Below are positions 7,516 through 17,350 of a stretch of 64,000 bases of DNA, piece after piece (the stretch's first letter is position 1; each line of letters starts with the position of its first letter). The stretch is from Spartobacteria bacterium (GTDB lineage Bacteria > Verrucomicrobiota > Verrucomicrobiia > Chthoniobacterales > UBA10450). The notes beneath the pieces are model-generated. The model was not told where the DNA came from. It ran no database searches and worked only from the letters and a program-made list of their open reading frames with translations. The stretch covers positions 62,001-126,000 of the forward strand of contig PLCN01000015.1 of assembly GCA_003134785.1 (NCBI GenBank), written 5' to 3'. Both the position numbers and the translations under genes were made by a program.

Positions 7516-10113
7516 CTAAGGGAGCGTATAGATGGCGATGACTCCTACGCCCGAAGTGTTATTCGCTCCGCGCATGATGGCGGTGTAAGCGCCGGGCGAC
7601 AGCCGCGCGATCAGGGCCGACTCCGCCGGATTGAAAGGCGCTAATCCGCTTTGCTGAATCGCTCCAGCTTGATCTGCGGTAATCACTCCGCCGATCTGCG
7701 TGGTTGGCCAGTCGTCATTCGCCGCGATGGCTCCGTTGGCATCGTGCAACTCCAACTGCGGGTCATCCATGGCGTTGCCCACACCAATGGCTCGCAACGA
7801 TGGACCGGCTGCTTCCACGATCACGTTGACCGGTTGGTTCGCCACCGTGAACCCGCCGATCAGAACGCTGTCGCCCAGCTGGACAAAGCCGCGCGTGCTG
7901 ATGTTAGTCAGGTTGGCCCCATTGTTCTGCGACAGATCATATACCTCCACGGTTCCGACGCCAGTGCCGCCACCTACTCCCTGCACAATCGCGGTGTAAG
8001 CCCCCGGCGCCAGAGTGGCGATGATCGCCGACTCCGCGGGGTCGACCGGCGCAAACCCGCTGCTCTGGATGTCGGCGGATTGGTCCGCGGTGATGACTCC
8101 ACCAATCTGGGTCGTCTGCCAATCGTCGTTGGTGGCGATGGTGCTGCTGGAGTCATGGAGTTCTAGCTGGGGATTGGCCAGGGCCCCGGCTACGCCGAAC
8201 TGAGTAAGCGAAGGTCCGGCGGCGCGGATGAACACCTTCTTCGGACCGGTGCCTTGGATGGTGAACCCAGCGAAGAGAACATTCTCTCCCGTTCCCACCT
8301 GCAGCCGGCTCGAGATATTGTTGAGAATGCCGGGAGTAGGTGTAGGCGCAGGGAGCTGGAATTCGAACGCGCCGATGTCAGTGGGGTTATTCCCGCCAAC
8401 GTTGGCAGAGTTCGGATCGTCCACCGGTCGCGGAAATCCGCGCTGGTCGATTGCAAAAATCGAGTTACCCTTATCGATCGCCAGGCTTCCGGGCAGGAGC
8501 GCGCGGGTGAAGGTCGGCCCGCCGTTATCCTGGAGCGGCCCCAGCATCGGGTCCTTACCGTTAAGGTCTGTGGTTTGACTAAGGACCGTATTATCGTTGT
8601 GAGTGCTCAGATTGTAGCCGGGGCTGGACGAGAACGAGCCGCCGTTTGTGCTGGAGAAGGTGGGCCCGCTATCGGCGAAGATGGTGTTATTGAAAGTGAT
8701 CTTCGAAGCGGAGTCTGAATGGACCGAATTGGTGGCGGCATTTCCCGCGATGGTGTCGTTAAAAAGACCGATGATCGTGCCGGATGGTCCGCCTGCCAAA
8801 ATCGTATCTCCGCTGGTAACTGAGTTATCGCTTATCGTGCAGTTAGCGAGTGACAAACTACTACCTCCATTCGCGAAAACAATGGAAGAGTTATTCGGAG
8901 TTCCAGAGTTCCCGGAGATCGTGCAGCCGGTTGCGCTCAACGTGCCCCCCGAGCTGGAGATCGCCACACCAATCCCGTTGCCTGACGTATTACCTGAGAT
9001 CGTGCAGTTTTGGAGATTAGCGTTGGTTGTGCTAAAGACAAGAGCATAGTCAACCTTATTATTGGTTATAAGCGAGTTCGATACATGCACCGTCGAGGAA
9101 GCAGCCTCAACGCCAGCGAATCCGCCGTTTGGTATATCTCTGATAACGACATGGTCGAGAGTCAGATCCGCGTTCATGGAAACAACTCCGAAATTTCCAC
9201 CACTCATGGTTAATGCTTGAATATTTATTTTCGGCTGGAACGAGGCCGTGCCAGAGGCGGAAAACGAGCCAGAGGCATCTCCGAGCGGCTTGGGCTGCAC
9301 CGTAAGAATGTCAGGACCGGGACCGGTGATGGTGAGGTCCGTGGTGATGTCTCGTAGCTCCTGCCCTAGACTGATCACATGCGGCGCGCTGCCAGGAGCG
9401 AAAACTGTCGGATCAAAGGTAATGATAGTGGCTCTTCCGATGGCATCGCGCAGACTGCCTGTCCCGCCGTCCACAGTCGTTGTCACCACGATAGGTCCGC
9501 GCAGGACGATTTGCAGGTTGTCGGCATATCCGTCGTTGTAAGCTCCGCCGTTATTTGCATCGCGAATCATGTAGAGGGCCGCACTAATGGTTCTTACTCC
9601 TGCTGGAAGGTACACCGTTTTTGCCCTGCTTAGTAAACCCGTCTTTCCGCCGCGATCAGCGGGGGTCACCGGACCGAGAGAAATGAATACCAGGTCCTTG
9701 CCGGCGCCATCTAGGAAGCTCACGTCGAATCGCGCACTGTCCCCGTCATTAACGTAGCCACCGAGCCATGCCTCAACGTCGCAAGCGACCTTCCCCGCAT
9801 CGATGTCCGCCGCATTGGCCGAAACATCGATATCCTGGTCGAGAACGCTCAAGGCTATCGAACCACCAGCGAAGAATGCCTTCAAGCGATCGGGAGGGCC
9901 GGGATCGGTCGTCGACGGGAAGCCGCCTTCTGCGCCGGCATACTGAACTACGGCCGGACTGCCGGTCTGGTTCCAGCCGGTAAGCGCGTTTTCGGCATTT
10001 CCGTTAACCAGCAAGTTTACGCCATAACTGGCGGCGCTGGCCTGGGCAGCGCAGGCCAAACCAAAAAAGGCGGCGGCAATGGTGGCTACAATGGATTTAA
10101 TCATTTCTTGCAT
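7516..10113 (-). CDS. Secreted beta-helix (choice-of-anchor Q) protein, copy 1
   Basis: About 865 residues from the ATG at 10113. A signal peptide (IVATIAAAFFGLACAAQASA) leads a domain beginning NLLVNGNAE. Then come the GSLRDAIGRA motif that marks the CSLREA-like/choice-of-anchor Q group, a parallel beta-helix with repeats such as CTISGNSG and CTISDNS, and the closing signature DQRGFPRPVDDPNSANVG...DIGAFE. After a PTPTP linker come two copies of a roughly 125-residue domain (NISSRLQVGTG...; NISTRGFVQLGD...) with GPSL, DPQLELHD and ESA-I-ATL. It lies 38 bases downstream of copy 2, with which it is nearly identical over its second half. A cell-surface or secreted role (adhesion or carbohydrate binding) is inferred. 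Confidence 0.85.
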   Translation of the reverse strand: MQEMIKSIVATIAAAFFGLACAAQASAASYGVNLLVNGNAENALTGWNQTGSPAVVQYAGAEGGFPSTTDPGPPDRLKAFFAGGSIALSVLDQDIDVSANAADIDAGKVACDVEAWLGGYVNDGDSARFDVSFLDGAGKDLVFISLGPVTPADRGGKTGLLSRAKTVYLPAGVRTISAALYMIRDANNGGAYNDGYADNLQIVLRGPIVVTTTVDGGTGSLRDAIGRATIITFDPTVFAPGSAPHVISLGQELRDITTDLTITGPGPDILTVQPKPLGDASGSFSASGTASFQPKINIQALTMSGGNFGVVSMNADLTLDHVVIRDIPNGGFAGVEAASSTVHVSNSLITNNKVDYALVFSTTNANLQNCTISGNTSGNGIGVAISSSGGTLSATGCTISGNSGTPNNSSIVFANGGSSLSLANCTISDNSVTSGDTILAGGPSGTIIGLFNDTIAGNAATNSVHSDSASKITFNNTIFADSGPTFSSTNGGSFSSSPGYNLSTHNDNTVLSQTTDLNGKDPMLGPLQDNGGPTFTRALLPGSLAIDKGNSIFAIDQRGFPRPVDDPNSANVGGNNPTDIGAFEFQLPAPTPTPGILNNISSRLQVGTGENVLFAGFTIQGTGPKKVFIRAAGPSLTQFGVAGALANPQLELHDSSSTIATNDDWQTTQIGGVITADQSADIQSSGFAPVDPAESAIIATLAPGAYTAIVQGVGGGTGVGTVEVYDLSQNNGANLTNISTRGFVQLGDSVLIGGFTVANQPVNVIVEAAGPSLRAIGVGNAMDDPQLELHDANGAIAANDDWPTTQIGGVITADQAGAIQQSGLAPFNPAESALIARLSPGAYTAIMRGANNTSGVGVIAIYTLP

Positions 10114-10151
10114 ATGGGTGAAGCACGGGGGCACGCCCCTAAAAGGCAAAG

Positions 10152-12779
10152 CTAAGGCAGAGTATAGATGGCGATCACTCCTACGCCCGAGGTGTTATTC
10201 GCTCCGCGCATGATGGCGGTGTAAGCGCCGGGCGACAGCCGCGCGATCAGGGCCGGCTCCGCCGGATTGACAGGCGCTAATCCGCTTTGCTGAATCGCTC
10301 CAGCTTGATCTGCGGTAATCACTCCGCCGATCTGCGTGGTTTGCCAGTCGTCATTCGCCGCGATGGCTCCGTTGGCATCGTGCAATTCCAACTGCGGGTC
10401 ATCCATGGCGTTACCCACGCCAATGGCTCGCAACGATGGACCGGCCGCTTCCACGATCACGTTGACCGGTTGGTTCGCCACCGTGAACCCGCCGATCAGA
10501 ACGCTGTCGCCCAGCTGCACAAAGCCGCGCGTGCTGATGTTAGTCAGGTTCGCCCCATTGTTCTGCGACAGATCGTATACCTCCACGGTTCCGACGCCAG
10601 TCCCGCCACCTACTCCCTGCACGATCGCGGTGTAAGCCCCCGGCGCCAGAGTGGCGATGATCGCTGACTCCGCCGGGTCGGCCGGCGCAAACCCGCTGCT
10701 CTGGATGTCGGCGGATTGGTCCGCGGTGATGACTCCACCAATCTGGGTCGTCTGCCAATTATCGTTGGTGGCGATGGTGTTGCTGGAGTCGTGGAGCTCG
10801 AGCTGTGGATTGGCCAGGGCCCCGGCTACGCCGACACTGGCAAGCGAAGGTCCGGCGGCGCGGATGAACACCTGCTTCGAGCCGGTGCCTTGAATGGTGA
10901 ACCCGGCAAAGAGAACGTTGTCTCCCGTTCCCACCTGGAGCCGGCTCGAGATATTGTTGAGAATGCCGGGAGTAGGTGTAGGCGCAGGGAGCTGGAATTC
11001 GAACGCGCCGATGTCAGTGGGGTTATTCCCGCCAACGTTGGCAGAGTTCGGATCGTCCACCGGTCGCGGAAATCCGCGCTGGTCGATTGCAAAAATCGAG
11101 TTACCCTTATCGATCGCCAGGCTTCCGGGCAGGAGCGCGCGGGTGAAGGTCGGCCCGCCGTTACCCTGGAGCGGCCCCAGCATCGGGTCGCGACCGTTAA
11201 GGTCTGTGGTTTGACTAAGGACCGTATTATCGTTGTGAGTGCTCAGATTGTAGCCGGGGCTGGACGAGAACGAGCCGCCGTTTGTGCTGGAGAAGGTGGG
11301 CCCACTATCGGCGAAGATGGTGTTATTGAAAGTGATCTTCGAAGCGGAGTCTGAATGGACCGAGTTCGAGGCGAAATTTCCGGCGATGGTGTCGTTGAAA
11401 AGGCCGATCGTCGTGCCGGATGGTCCGGCTGCGAAAATGGTATCACCGCTGGTAACTGAGTTATCGCTTATGGTGCAGTTAGCGAGCGACAAGCTAGACT
11501 GAGTCGCGTAAACAATGGAAGAGTTATTCGGAGTTCCGGAGTTCCCGGAGATCGTGCAGCCGGTTGCGCTCATTGTGCTGTCCTTCGAGCTGATAATCGC
11601 GACACCAATGCCGTTGTCCGATGTATTACCCGAAATCGTGCAGTTTTGGAGAAAGGCGTTGGTTGCGTCAAAGATAAGAGCATGGTTCACCTTATTATTG
11701 GTTATAAGCGAGTTCGATACATGCACGGTCGAGATTAGAGCTATAAGGCCAGCCTGCCCGCTGGGCATGTCTCTGATAACGACATGGTCGAGAGTCAGAT
11801 CCGCGAGCGAGGAAGTAACCTGACCGCCCATGGTTAATGCCTCGATCTTTATTTTCGGCTGGGACGAGCTGGAGCCGGATGCGTAAAACGAGAATCCAGC
11901 AGCGTAGAGCGGCTGCACCGTAAGAATGTCCGCACCGGGCCCGGTGATGGTGAGGTCCGTGGTGAGCTGCGGTAAATCCTGCGTCAGAGTGATCACGTGC
12001 GGCGCGCCGCTGGCAGCGAAAACTGTCGGATCAAAAGTAATGACCGTGGCTCTAGGGATAGCATCCCGCAGGCTGCCCGCGCCGCTATCAGCAATCGTTG
12101 TCACCACGATGGGTCCGCGCAAGACAACGCTCAGGCTGTCGGCGTACCCGTCGTTGTAAGATCCGCCGTTATTGGGATCGCGAGTCATACTAAGTCTGAC
12201 CTTAATGATTCGAGTCCCTGCTGGAACCGACACCGTTTCAAACCTCGGTAACAATCCGGTTTTCCCGCCGCGATCCGCTGCCGACACGGGACCCAAGGTA
12301 GGAGCGTTCCCGTTGCCATTAAGGGCATCCTGCATGAAGCCCATCATAAATTGCGCGGAGTCGCCATCGTTGAGGTAGCCCCCGAGCCAGGCAGTAATGT
12401 CGCAAACGACCTTCCCCGCATCGATGTCCGCCGCATAGGCTGAGACGTCCATACTCTGACTAAGACTGCTAGAGGCTGTAGAACCGCCGGCAAAGAATGC
12501 CTTCCCGCGATCGGGTGGACCGGGATCGGTCGTCGACGGGAAGCCTTCTGCGCCATACTGAACTACCGCCGGAGAGAAGGCCTGGGTCCAGCCGACAAGC
12601 CCGTTTTCGGCATTTCCGTTGACGAGCAAGTTTACGCCGTATCCCGCGGCGTTCGCTTCCGTAGGCGCGAGAAACGAAAGGCCGGCCGCCAAGACAAGCG
12701 CTGCGGCTGCTCTGGGAATGTTCCTGGGAGAGATGGCAGTGTTAGCGGTATGAAGTCCTCGGTCAAAAACCTTGGTCAT
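10152..12779 (-). CDS. Secreted beta-helix (choice-of-anchor Q) protein, copy 2
   Basis: 875 residues from the ATG at 12779, which follows an AAGG ribosome-binding site closely and opens a signal peptide (AAAALVLAAGLSFLAP); a longer frame to 12968 overlaps the divergent sigma factor. The domain order equals copy 1: NLLVNGNAE domain, GSLRDAIPRA, beta-helix, GFPRPVDD...DIGAFE, PTPTP linker, two C-terminal domains. From about 10166 to 11600 it aligns without gaps to 7530-8960 at a constant offset of 2636 bases, so the pair arose by recent tandem duplication or is kept alike by gene conversion. It is probably first in a two-gene transcript with copy 1. The N-terminal halves have diverged more. 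Confidence 0.86.
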   Translation of the reverse strand: MTKVFDRGLHTANTAISPRNIPRAAAALVLAAGLSFLAPTEANAAGYGVNLLVNGNAENGLVGWTQAFSPAVVQYGAEGFPSTTDPGPPDRGKAFFAGGSTASSSLSQSMDVSAYAADIDAGKVVCDITAWLGGYLNDGDSAQFMMGFMQDALNGNGNAPTLGPVSAADRGGKTGLLPRFETVSVPAGTRIIKVRLSMTRDPNNGGSYNDGYADSLSVVLRGPIVVTTIADSGAGSLRDAIPRATVITFDPTVFAASGAPHVITLTQDLPQLTTDLTITGPGADILTVQPLYAAGFSFYASGSSSSQPKIKIEALTMGGQVTSSLADLTLDHVVIRDMPSGQAGLIALISTVHVSNSLITNNKVNHALIFDATNAFLQNCTISGNTSDNGIGVAIISSKDSTMSATGCTISGNSGTPNNSSIVYATQSSLSLANCTISDNSVTSGDTIFAAGPSGTTIGLFNDTIAGNFASNSVHSDSASKITFNNTIFADSGPTFSSTNGGSFSSSPGYNLSTHNDNTVLSQTTDLNGRDPMLGPLQGNGGPTFTRALLPGSLAIDKGNSIFAIDQRGFPRPVDDPNSANVGGNNPTDIGAFEFQLPAPTPTPGILNNISSRLQVGTGDNVLFAGFTIQGTGSKQVFIRAAGPSLASVGVAGALANPQLELHDSSNTIATNDNWQTTQIGGVITADQSADIQSSGFAPADPAESAIIATLAPGAYTAIVQGVGGGTGVGTVEVYDLSQNNGANLTNISTRGFVQLGDSVLIGGFTVANQPVNVIVEAAGPSLRAIGVGNAMDDPQLELHDANGAIAANDDWQTTQIGGVITADQAGAIQQSGLAPVNPAEPALIARLSPGAYTAIMRGANNTSGVGVIAIYTLP

Positions 12780-12918
12780 ACCCTTGTACTTCGGAAAAAT
12801 CTCCGCCGCGTCACAAGAAAAGGGGCTTGGCCTGAAGAATTTTTGATCAGAGGGCCGGCCGCCCGGAACTAAATCCGTTCTTTCCTTTCTTTGCATCATC
12901 CTGCTAAATGCCGGGCGG

Positions 12919-13671
12919 ATGACAGGGACCGAGGCCACGCCCAGCTTGGGAAATTTATTTGCTTCCACCTGCTGGACGGTGGTGCTCGAAGCGGCGGAAT
13001 CGCAGGAATCTGGCAGGGCCCGCGCGGCGCTCGCCGAACTCTGTAAGACTTATTGGCAACCGCTTTATCTTTACCTGCGGCGGAAAGGATACGACCGGCC
13101 TGATGCGCAGGACCTGACACAGTCGTTTTTCTTCGACCTCATCCAAAGCCGATCGTTCGCGCGCGCGGAGCGGGCCAAAGGCAAGTTCCGCTCTTTCCTG
13201 CTCGGCGCCCTCAAGCATTTCCTGGCTGACGCGCGCGATCATGATGGTGCGCAAAAACGGAGCGGCAATGTGATAACCGTGCCGCTGAGCGAGGCCGCGC
13301 TGATCGAGGCCGAGGCTAGCCACAGTTCCAACAATGGCGGCAGCGCCGAGCAGATCTTCGAAAGGGAGTGGGCCGCGGCACTCCTGCGCCGGACGATCGC
13401 TCGACTGGAACAGGAGTATTCCCTCGCGGGGAAAAGCCCGCTCTTCGATTGCCTGCGCTCGCACGTCTCTCCCTCGATGGGAACGGCTGCGCCCTATGAG
13501 GAGTTGGCAGCCCGCCTGGGACGAAAACCGGCCACGCTGCGAATGGATGTGATGCGCTTGCGCGATCGCTATCGCGCAGTGCTGCGCGAGGAAGTCACCG
13601 CCACCGTGCAGGATTCCGCGCAGACGGAAGACGAACTGCGATACCTTTATCAGGTGGTCACAGTTGGTTAG
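12919..13671 (+). CDS. ECF RNA polymerase sigma factor of the kinase-associated group
   Basis: 250 residues, ATG start. Region 2 reads YWQPLYLYLRRKGYDRPDAQDLTQSFFFDLI, the form of ECF sigma factors common in Planctomycetes and Verrucomicrobia that sit beside Ser/Thr kinases. Region 4 is PYEELAARLGRKPATLRMDVMRLRDRYRAVL. It directs RNA polymerase to specific promoters. No anti-sigma factor is adjacent. Instead a Ser/Thr kinase starts 18 bases downstream, suggesting control by phosphorylation. It diverges from the beta-helix gene pair with 139 bases between start codons, so those genes are likely targets. Confidence 0.9.
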   Translation: MTGTEATPSLGNLFASTCWTVVLEAAESQESGRARAALAELCKTYWQPLYLYLRRKGYDRPDAQDLTQSFFFDLIQSRSFARAERAKGKFRSFLLGALKHFLADARDHDGAQKRSGNVITVPLSEAALIEAEASHSSNNGGSAEQIFEREWAAALLRRTIARLEQEYSLAGKSPLFDCLRSHVSPSMGTAAPYEELAARLGRKPATLRMDVMRLRDRYRAVLREEVTATVQDSAQTEDELRYLYQVVTVG

Positions 13672-13689
13672 CGCGCGAGCATCCTTGTC

Positions 13690-15774
13690 GTGCCCAAAGA
13701 GGATATGACTGATGTCGCCGAGCAGACAGTTTGCCCCGAGTGTGGCTCAACGCTCACGCGGTCTATCGGCTGCATGCCCTGCCAGCTTCGCATCGGTTTT
13801 GAACCGGACGCCGTTAGCGCCGCGAAAGACGATGCGCCGGAGCAGCTCGCGAACTACCGGATCGCGCGACGCGATGACGGCACCGCATGGGAGCTGGGTC
13901 GCGGCGCGATGGGTATCACTTATCGCGCCCTCGACCTTTCGCTCGACCGGGCCGTGGCGATAAAGATTGTGGCGTCCGCCAACGCCGGCGGAAGCAGCGC
14001 CGCGCGCGAACGTTTTCTGCGCGAGGCACGGGTGGCGGCGCAATTACGGCATCCAAACATCGCGACCATCTACCAATTCGGTGTGGACGAAGATACCGGC
14101 CACTTTTTCTACGCCATGGAGTTAGTCGAAGGCGAGACGCTCGAGGAACGCGTGCACCGGACCGGGCCGCTCGATGCGCCGACCACGATCGCAATCGCCC
14201 GGCAAGTGGTGGCCGCGCTCGGCCTCGCAGAAAAGAACGCGCTGGTCCATCGCGATCTCAAGCCGGCGAACGTGATGCTCGTGGCGAGCGACGAAGCCGG
14301 CGGCGTGCCGGGCGTGAAGATCATCGATTTCGGTTTGGCCAAAGCATTGACGGCGAAGATCGATCCGGCCTCGCTCACGCAAGGCGGGTTTGTCGGCACG
14401 CCTGCCTTCGCCAGCCCGGAGCAATTTGACAAGACAACGCTCGATATACGTTCCGATGTTTATTCGTTAGGTGTCACGCTCTGGTTCGCGCTGACAGGAA
14501 CAACGCCGTTTCGCGGAAGGACCGTGCAAGAAATCCGGCAGGCGCAAGAAGCTGGCGCGTTACCGATCGAACAATTACGCGCGGCGCGAGTGCCACCACG
14601 CATCATCGCCCTACTGCGGACGATGCTCGCGCTCGAACCAGCCGCTCGTCCGGGCATAAGTGCGCTCGAGGCGAGGTTACAAAGATTGGCCGTAACGAAT
14701 CGACCTGGCCAACGCCTTCTTGGCGCGGCGGCCGCTGTCCTTGTTCTCACCGTTGCTGCTGCTTTCTGGCTGGTCCATCGCTCCGTCCCTCCCGTGCCGG
14801 CGGTCGCATTCGACGAAGGCGGCACTTCGAATCCGGCTGCCTCTGAAGCCTATTTGAAAGGGATTTACATTTGGAATGCGAGGGATGGAAACCGGTTCGC
14901 CGAGGCGGAAAGATATTTGCGACACGCCATCGCGCTGGACCCAAAATATGCCCGCGCTTACGCGGGATTAAGCTGTGTCCTGCAGTTCATGACATCCGCT
15001 CCTTTGCGAGCTCAAGAGTTTGCCGAGGCGGCAACCGCTGGGCGGAAGGCGTTGGAGTTGGATCCCAAGCTGGCCGAAGCACACGCTTCACTTGGGCTCA
15101 TCGCGATGAATTATTACTGGGATTGGCCGGGGGCAGAAAAGGAATTCCAAAGCGCCATTGCCCTGAATCCGCAGTATCCCACCGGCCATCACTGGTATGC
15201 GGAGTTTCTTGGTTGCCAGGGCCGGTTTGACGAGGCTCTTCGCGAAATAAACCTGGCGATCCAATTGAATCCAACCTTGCCGGTGATCCATTTTGACGCC
15301 GGAAAAATTCTTATCTTCGCGCGCCGCTATCCGGAGGCCGAAGCGCCACTCAAAGAAGGATTGGAGCTGGATCCAAATTACCCCTCAGCCTATTTCTGGC
15401 TGGCCCTCGCTCAAGCGCAGGAAGGGCGATTTCCTGAGGCTATCAGCGAGCTGGGAGAAATGGAGCGCTTGGCCCCCGATGCTTACGCTTCCGGCCTGGC
15501 CGCCTACGTTTACGGCTTGGCTAACGATCATGCCGCAGCGGAAAAGTTGCTCGCTTTGACGCAGGCGCGTCTCGCCGCTCCGGGCGACATGTTACCGCTG
15601 GTTTACGCTTATCTCGGAGTAGGCGATAAGGAGAAAGCGCTGACTTACCTTGCACTCGATTGTGATAGTCATGCTACTACCATGACTTCACTGCGGGTGG
15701 GGCCACACTTCGATTCGCTCCGCTCTGATCCGCGGTTCAAAGAACTCCTGCGGCGCGTCCACCTTTCCCCATAA
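13690..15774 (+). CDS. Membrane-bound Ser/Thr protein kinase with TPR sensor part
   Basis: 694 residues, GTG start. A short N-terminal zinc-ribbon-like piece (CPECG ... CMPC, residues 15-31) precedes a complete PknB-type kinase: glycine loop GRGAMG near 70, Lys92 in AVAIKIV, catalytic HRDLKPANVML around 187-197, DFGLA, and GTPAFASPEQF. One transmembrane helix (AAAAVLVLTVAAAFWLV, near 345) separates it from an extracytoplasmic part made of TPR repeats (for example AEAHASLGLIAMNYYWDWPG, LDPNYPSAYFWLALAQAQEG). It phosphorylates cytoplasmic targets in response to something bound outside. The adjacent ECF sigma factor is the inferred substrate or downstream effector. Confidence 0.93.
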   Translation: MPKEDMTDVAEQTVCPECGSTLTRSIGCMPCQLRIGFEPDAVSAAKDDAPEQLANYRIARRDDGTAWELGRGAMGITYRALDLSLDRAVAIKIVASANAGGSSAARERFLREARVAAQLRHPNIATIYQFGVDEDTGHFFYAMELVEGETLEERVHRTGPLDAPTTIAIARQVVAALGLAEKNALVHRDLKPANVMLVASDEAGGVPGVKIIDFGLAKALTAKIDPASLTQGGFVGTPAFASPEQFDKTTLDIRSDVYSLGVTLWFALTGTTPFRGRTVQEIRQAQEAGALPIEQLRAARVPPRIIALLRTMLALEPAARPGISALEARLQRLAVTNRPGQRLLGAAAAVLVLTVAAAFWLVHRSVPPVPAVAFDEGGTSNPAASEAYLKGIYIWNARDGNRFAEAERYLRHAIALDPKYARAYAGLSCVLQFMTSAPLRAQEFAEAATAGRKALELDPKLAEAHASLGLIAMNYYWDWPGAEKEFQSAIALNPQYPTGHHWYAEFLGCQGRFDEALREINLAIQLNPTLPVIHFDAGKILIFARRYPEAEAPLKEGLELDPNYPSAYFWLALAQAQEGRFPEAISELGEMERLAPDAYASGLAAYVYGLANDHAAAEKLLALTQARLAAPGDMLPLVYAYLGVGDKEKALTYLALDCDSHATTMTSLRVGPHFDSLRSDPRFKELLRRVHLSP

Positions 15775-15873
15775 CCAAGCAGTCGGTTCGCAGCCCGGCC
15801 CATAGCTCATCTGTCGAGAAAAGAGTGAGAACCAAACACTAGTCCTCCTTCTCTCGTTAGGTCCCCTCGCCCG

Positions 15874-17271
15874 TCACTCCTTCTTCCTATAGCCGAAGAA
15901 GCCGCGGTGACGGATGATCTCCGCGACTTGCGGCGGCACCATTTTATCCCAGCTCTCATCGCCGCTGGCGATGCGCTTGAGCACATCGCGCGAGAAGATG
16001 GGAAGATACTGAGAATTGAAATTATCGAGCCGCACAAAGCTGCCCCGGCCCACGAGGTACTTGTAGAGTGGTTCCAACCCAGGCTCCACCTTGAGCGTGT
16101 CGATGGTTTGTAACTCATCGCCTTCACCGCGGCGCAGCGGATAGACATAGATTTTCAAGTCGTTCTTGAAGAGCCGTCCGAAACTCTCCAGCGTCCCGCC
16201 GGGAAGCTGCGCGTAATATTTCTCGTCGAATAATTCGTAAACGCTCGGCACGCCCATGACGATACCGATGCGCTCCTTCGTCCGCACAGCCAGGTAGCCG
16301 GCGAGCCGGTAGTATTCGAAGTAATCGGAAATGAGCACCGTCATGCCGCAGGCCGCGAGCAGGTCCGCGCGTGCGAGGAAATCGCGGCGGTCCACCTCGG
16401 TGCCTCCCGCCAGCAGATTGCGCATGGTCAATTCCATCAGCGGCAGGATCGTTTTGTCGGCCACCGCGGGATCTTCTTTGAATTTCGCCAGCGCACATTC
16501 CAGCATGTCGAGATTGACGTGCGTGGTTGGGCGAAAACTTCCCCGCTCCACCAGCACCGCTTTGTTGTGCAGAATGTCCGACGGCTGCAGCACCTCGCGA
16601 TTTGGACCAAACATGGCTGCGCCGCTCAGCCCGAGCTGCACGAGCTTTAGCGCCATGACGCGATTGTCCACATTGCGAAATTCGATCCCGCGGAATTCGA
16701 GCATGTCGATCTCGACGCGGCCCGTGGTCAGCTTGTCGAGGAGCGACTCGACCAACTCCTCCGGCGCGTGGCTTAAAAAGAACGCGCCGTAGCAAAGATT
16801 CACGCCCACGATGCCGAGCGCTTCCTGTTGGAGCGACGCCTCCGCGTCGAGCATCCGCACGTGCATCACGATCTGGCTCGGCTCGTCGTGGACGCGGCTT
16901 TGGAATTTGATTCCCATCCAGCCGTGACATTCGTTGCCGCCGCGGAAGCTTCGCGCCACCACCGTATCGGCGAAGGCGAAGAACGAAGTGCTATCGCCGC
17001 GGTCCAGCCCGAGCCGCTCCACATCCAGATCGAACTCCCGGTCGAGCATTGCCTGCAGCCGTCCGCGCGAGACATAACGCTCCGCATGCCCATAAATGGC
17101 GTCGCTCACCTTCATGTCGTAGGCCGACATGCTCTTCGCGATCGTTCCCGCCGCGCCGCCAACGCGGAAAAACCAGCGCACTACTTCCTGCCCCGCCCCG
17201 ATCTCCGCGAACGTCCCGTACCAGCGCTGATCCAGATTGATCTTCAGCGCCTTCGAATGCGTATCTACCAT
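15874..17271 (-). CDS. Conserved cytoplasmic protein of unknown function
   Basis: 465 residues from the ATG at 17271 (MVDTHSKALKINLDQRWYG), preceded by GAGGA; an in-frame GTG four codons upstream is also possible. I recognise this as a widespread, highly conserved family (FAEIGAGQEVVRWFFRVGGAAGTIAKSMSAYD..., NECHGWMGIKFQ, FGRLFKNDLKIYVYPL). Homologues carry conflicting database labels such as nicotinate-nucleotide adenylyltransferase or TonB-dependent receptor. Neither fits: there is no signal peptide, no beta-barrel pattern and no HxGH nucleotidyltransferase motif. It stands alone between the kinase gene (converging) and the third beta-helix gene. No function is assigned. Confidence 0.8.
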   Translation of the reverse strand: MVDTHSKALKINLDQRWYGTFAEIGAGQEVVRWFFRVGGAAGTIAKSMSAYDMKVSDAIYGHAERYVSRGRLQAMLDREFDLDVERLGLDRGDSTSFFAFADTVVARSFRGGNECHGWMGIKFQSRVHDEPSQIVMHVRMLDAEASLQQEALGIVGVNLCYGAFFLSHAPEELVESLLDKLTTGRVEIDMLEFRGIEFRNVDNRVMALKLVQLGLSGAAMFGPNREVLQPSDILHNKAVLVERGSFRPTTHVNLDMLECALAKFKEDPAVADKTILPLMELTMRNLLAGGTEVDRRDFLARADLLAACGMTVLISDYFEYYRLAGYLAVRTKERIGIVMGVPSVYELFDEKYYAQLPGGTLESFGRLFKNDLKIYVYPLRRGEGDELQTIDTLKVEPGLEPLYKYLVGRGSFVRLDNFNSQYLPIFSRDVLKRIASGDESWDKMVPPQVAEIIRHRGFFGYRKKE

Positions 17272-17350
17272 TTCCTCTTTCACGTTGTGGAAGCCTTACC
17301 CGTTCCGGCGCCGAAAGGCGAGACTTTCATTTTCCACATGCGCTTTCCCG

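Noticed and set aside
16124-16930. 268-codon minus-strand frame within the conserved gene at 15.9-17.3 kb
   Set aside because: Same strand but different frame from the highly conserved protein; its arginine/alanine-rich translation shows no domain.
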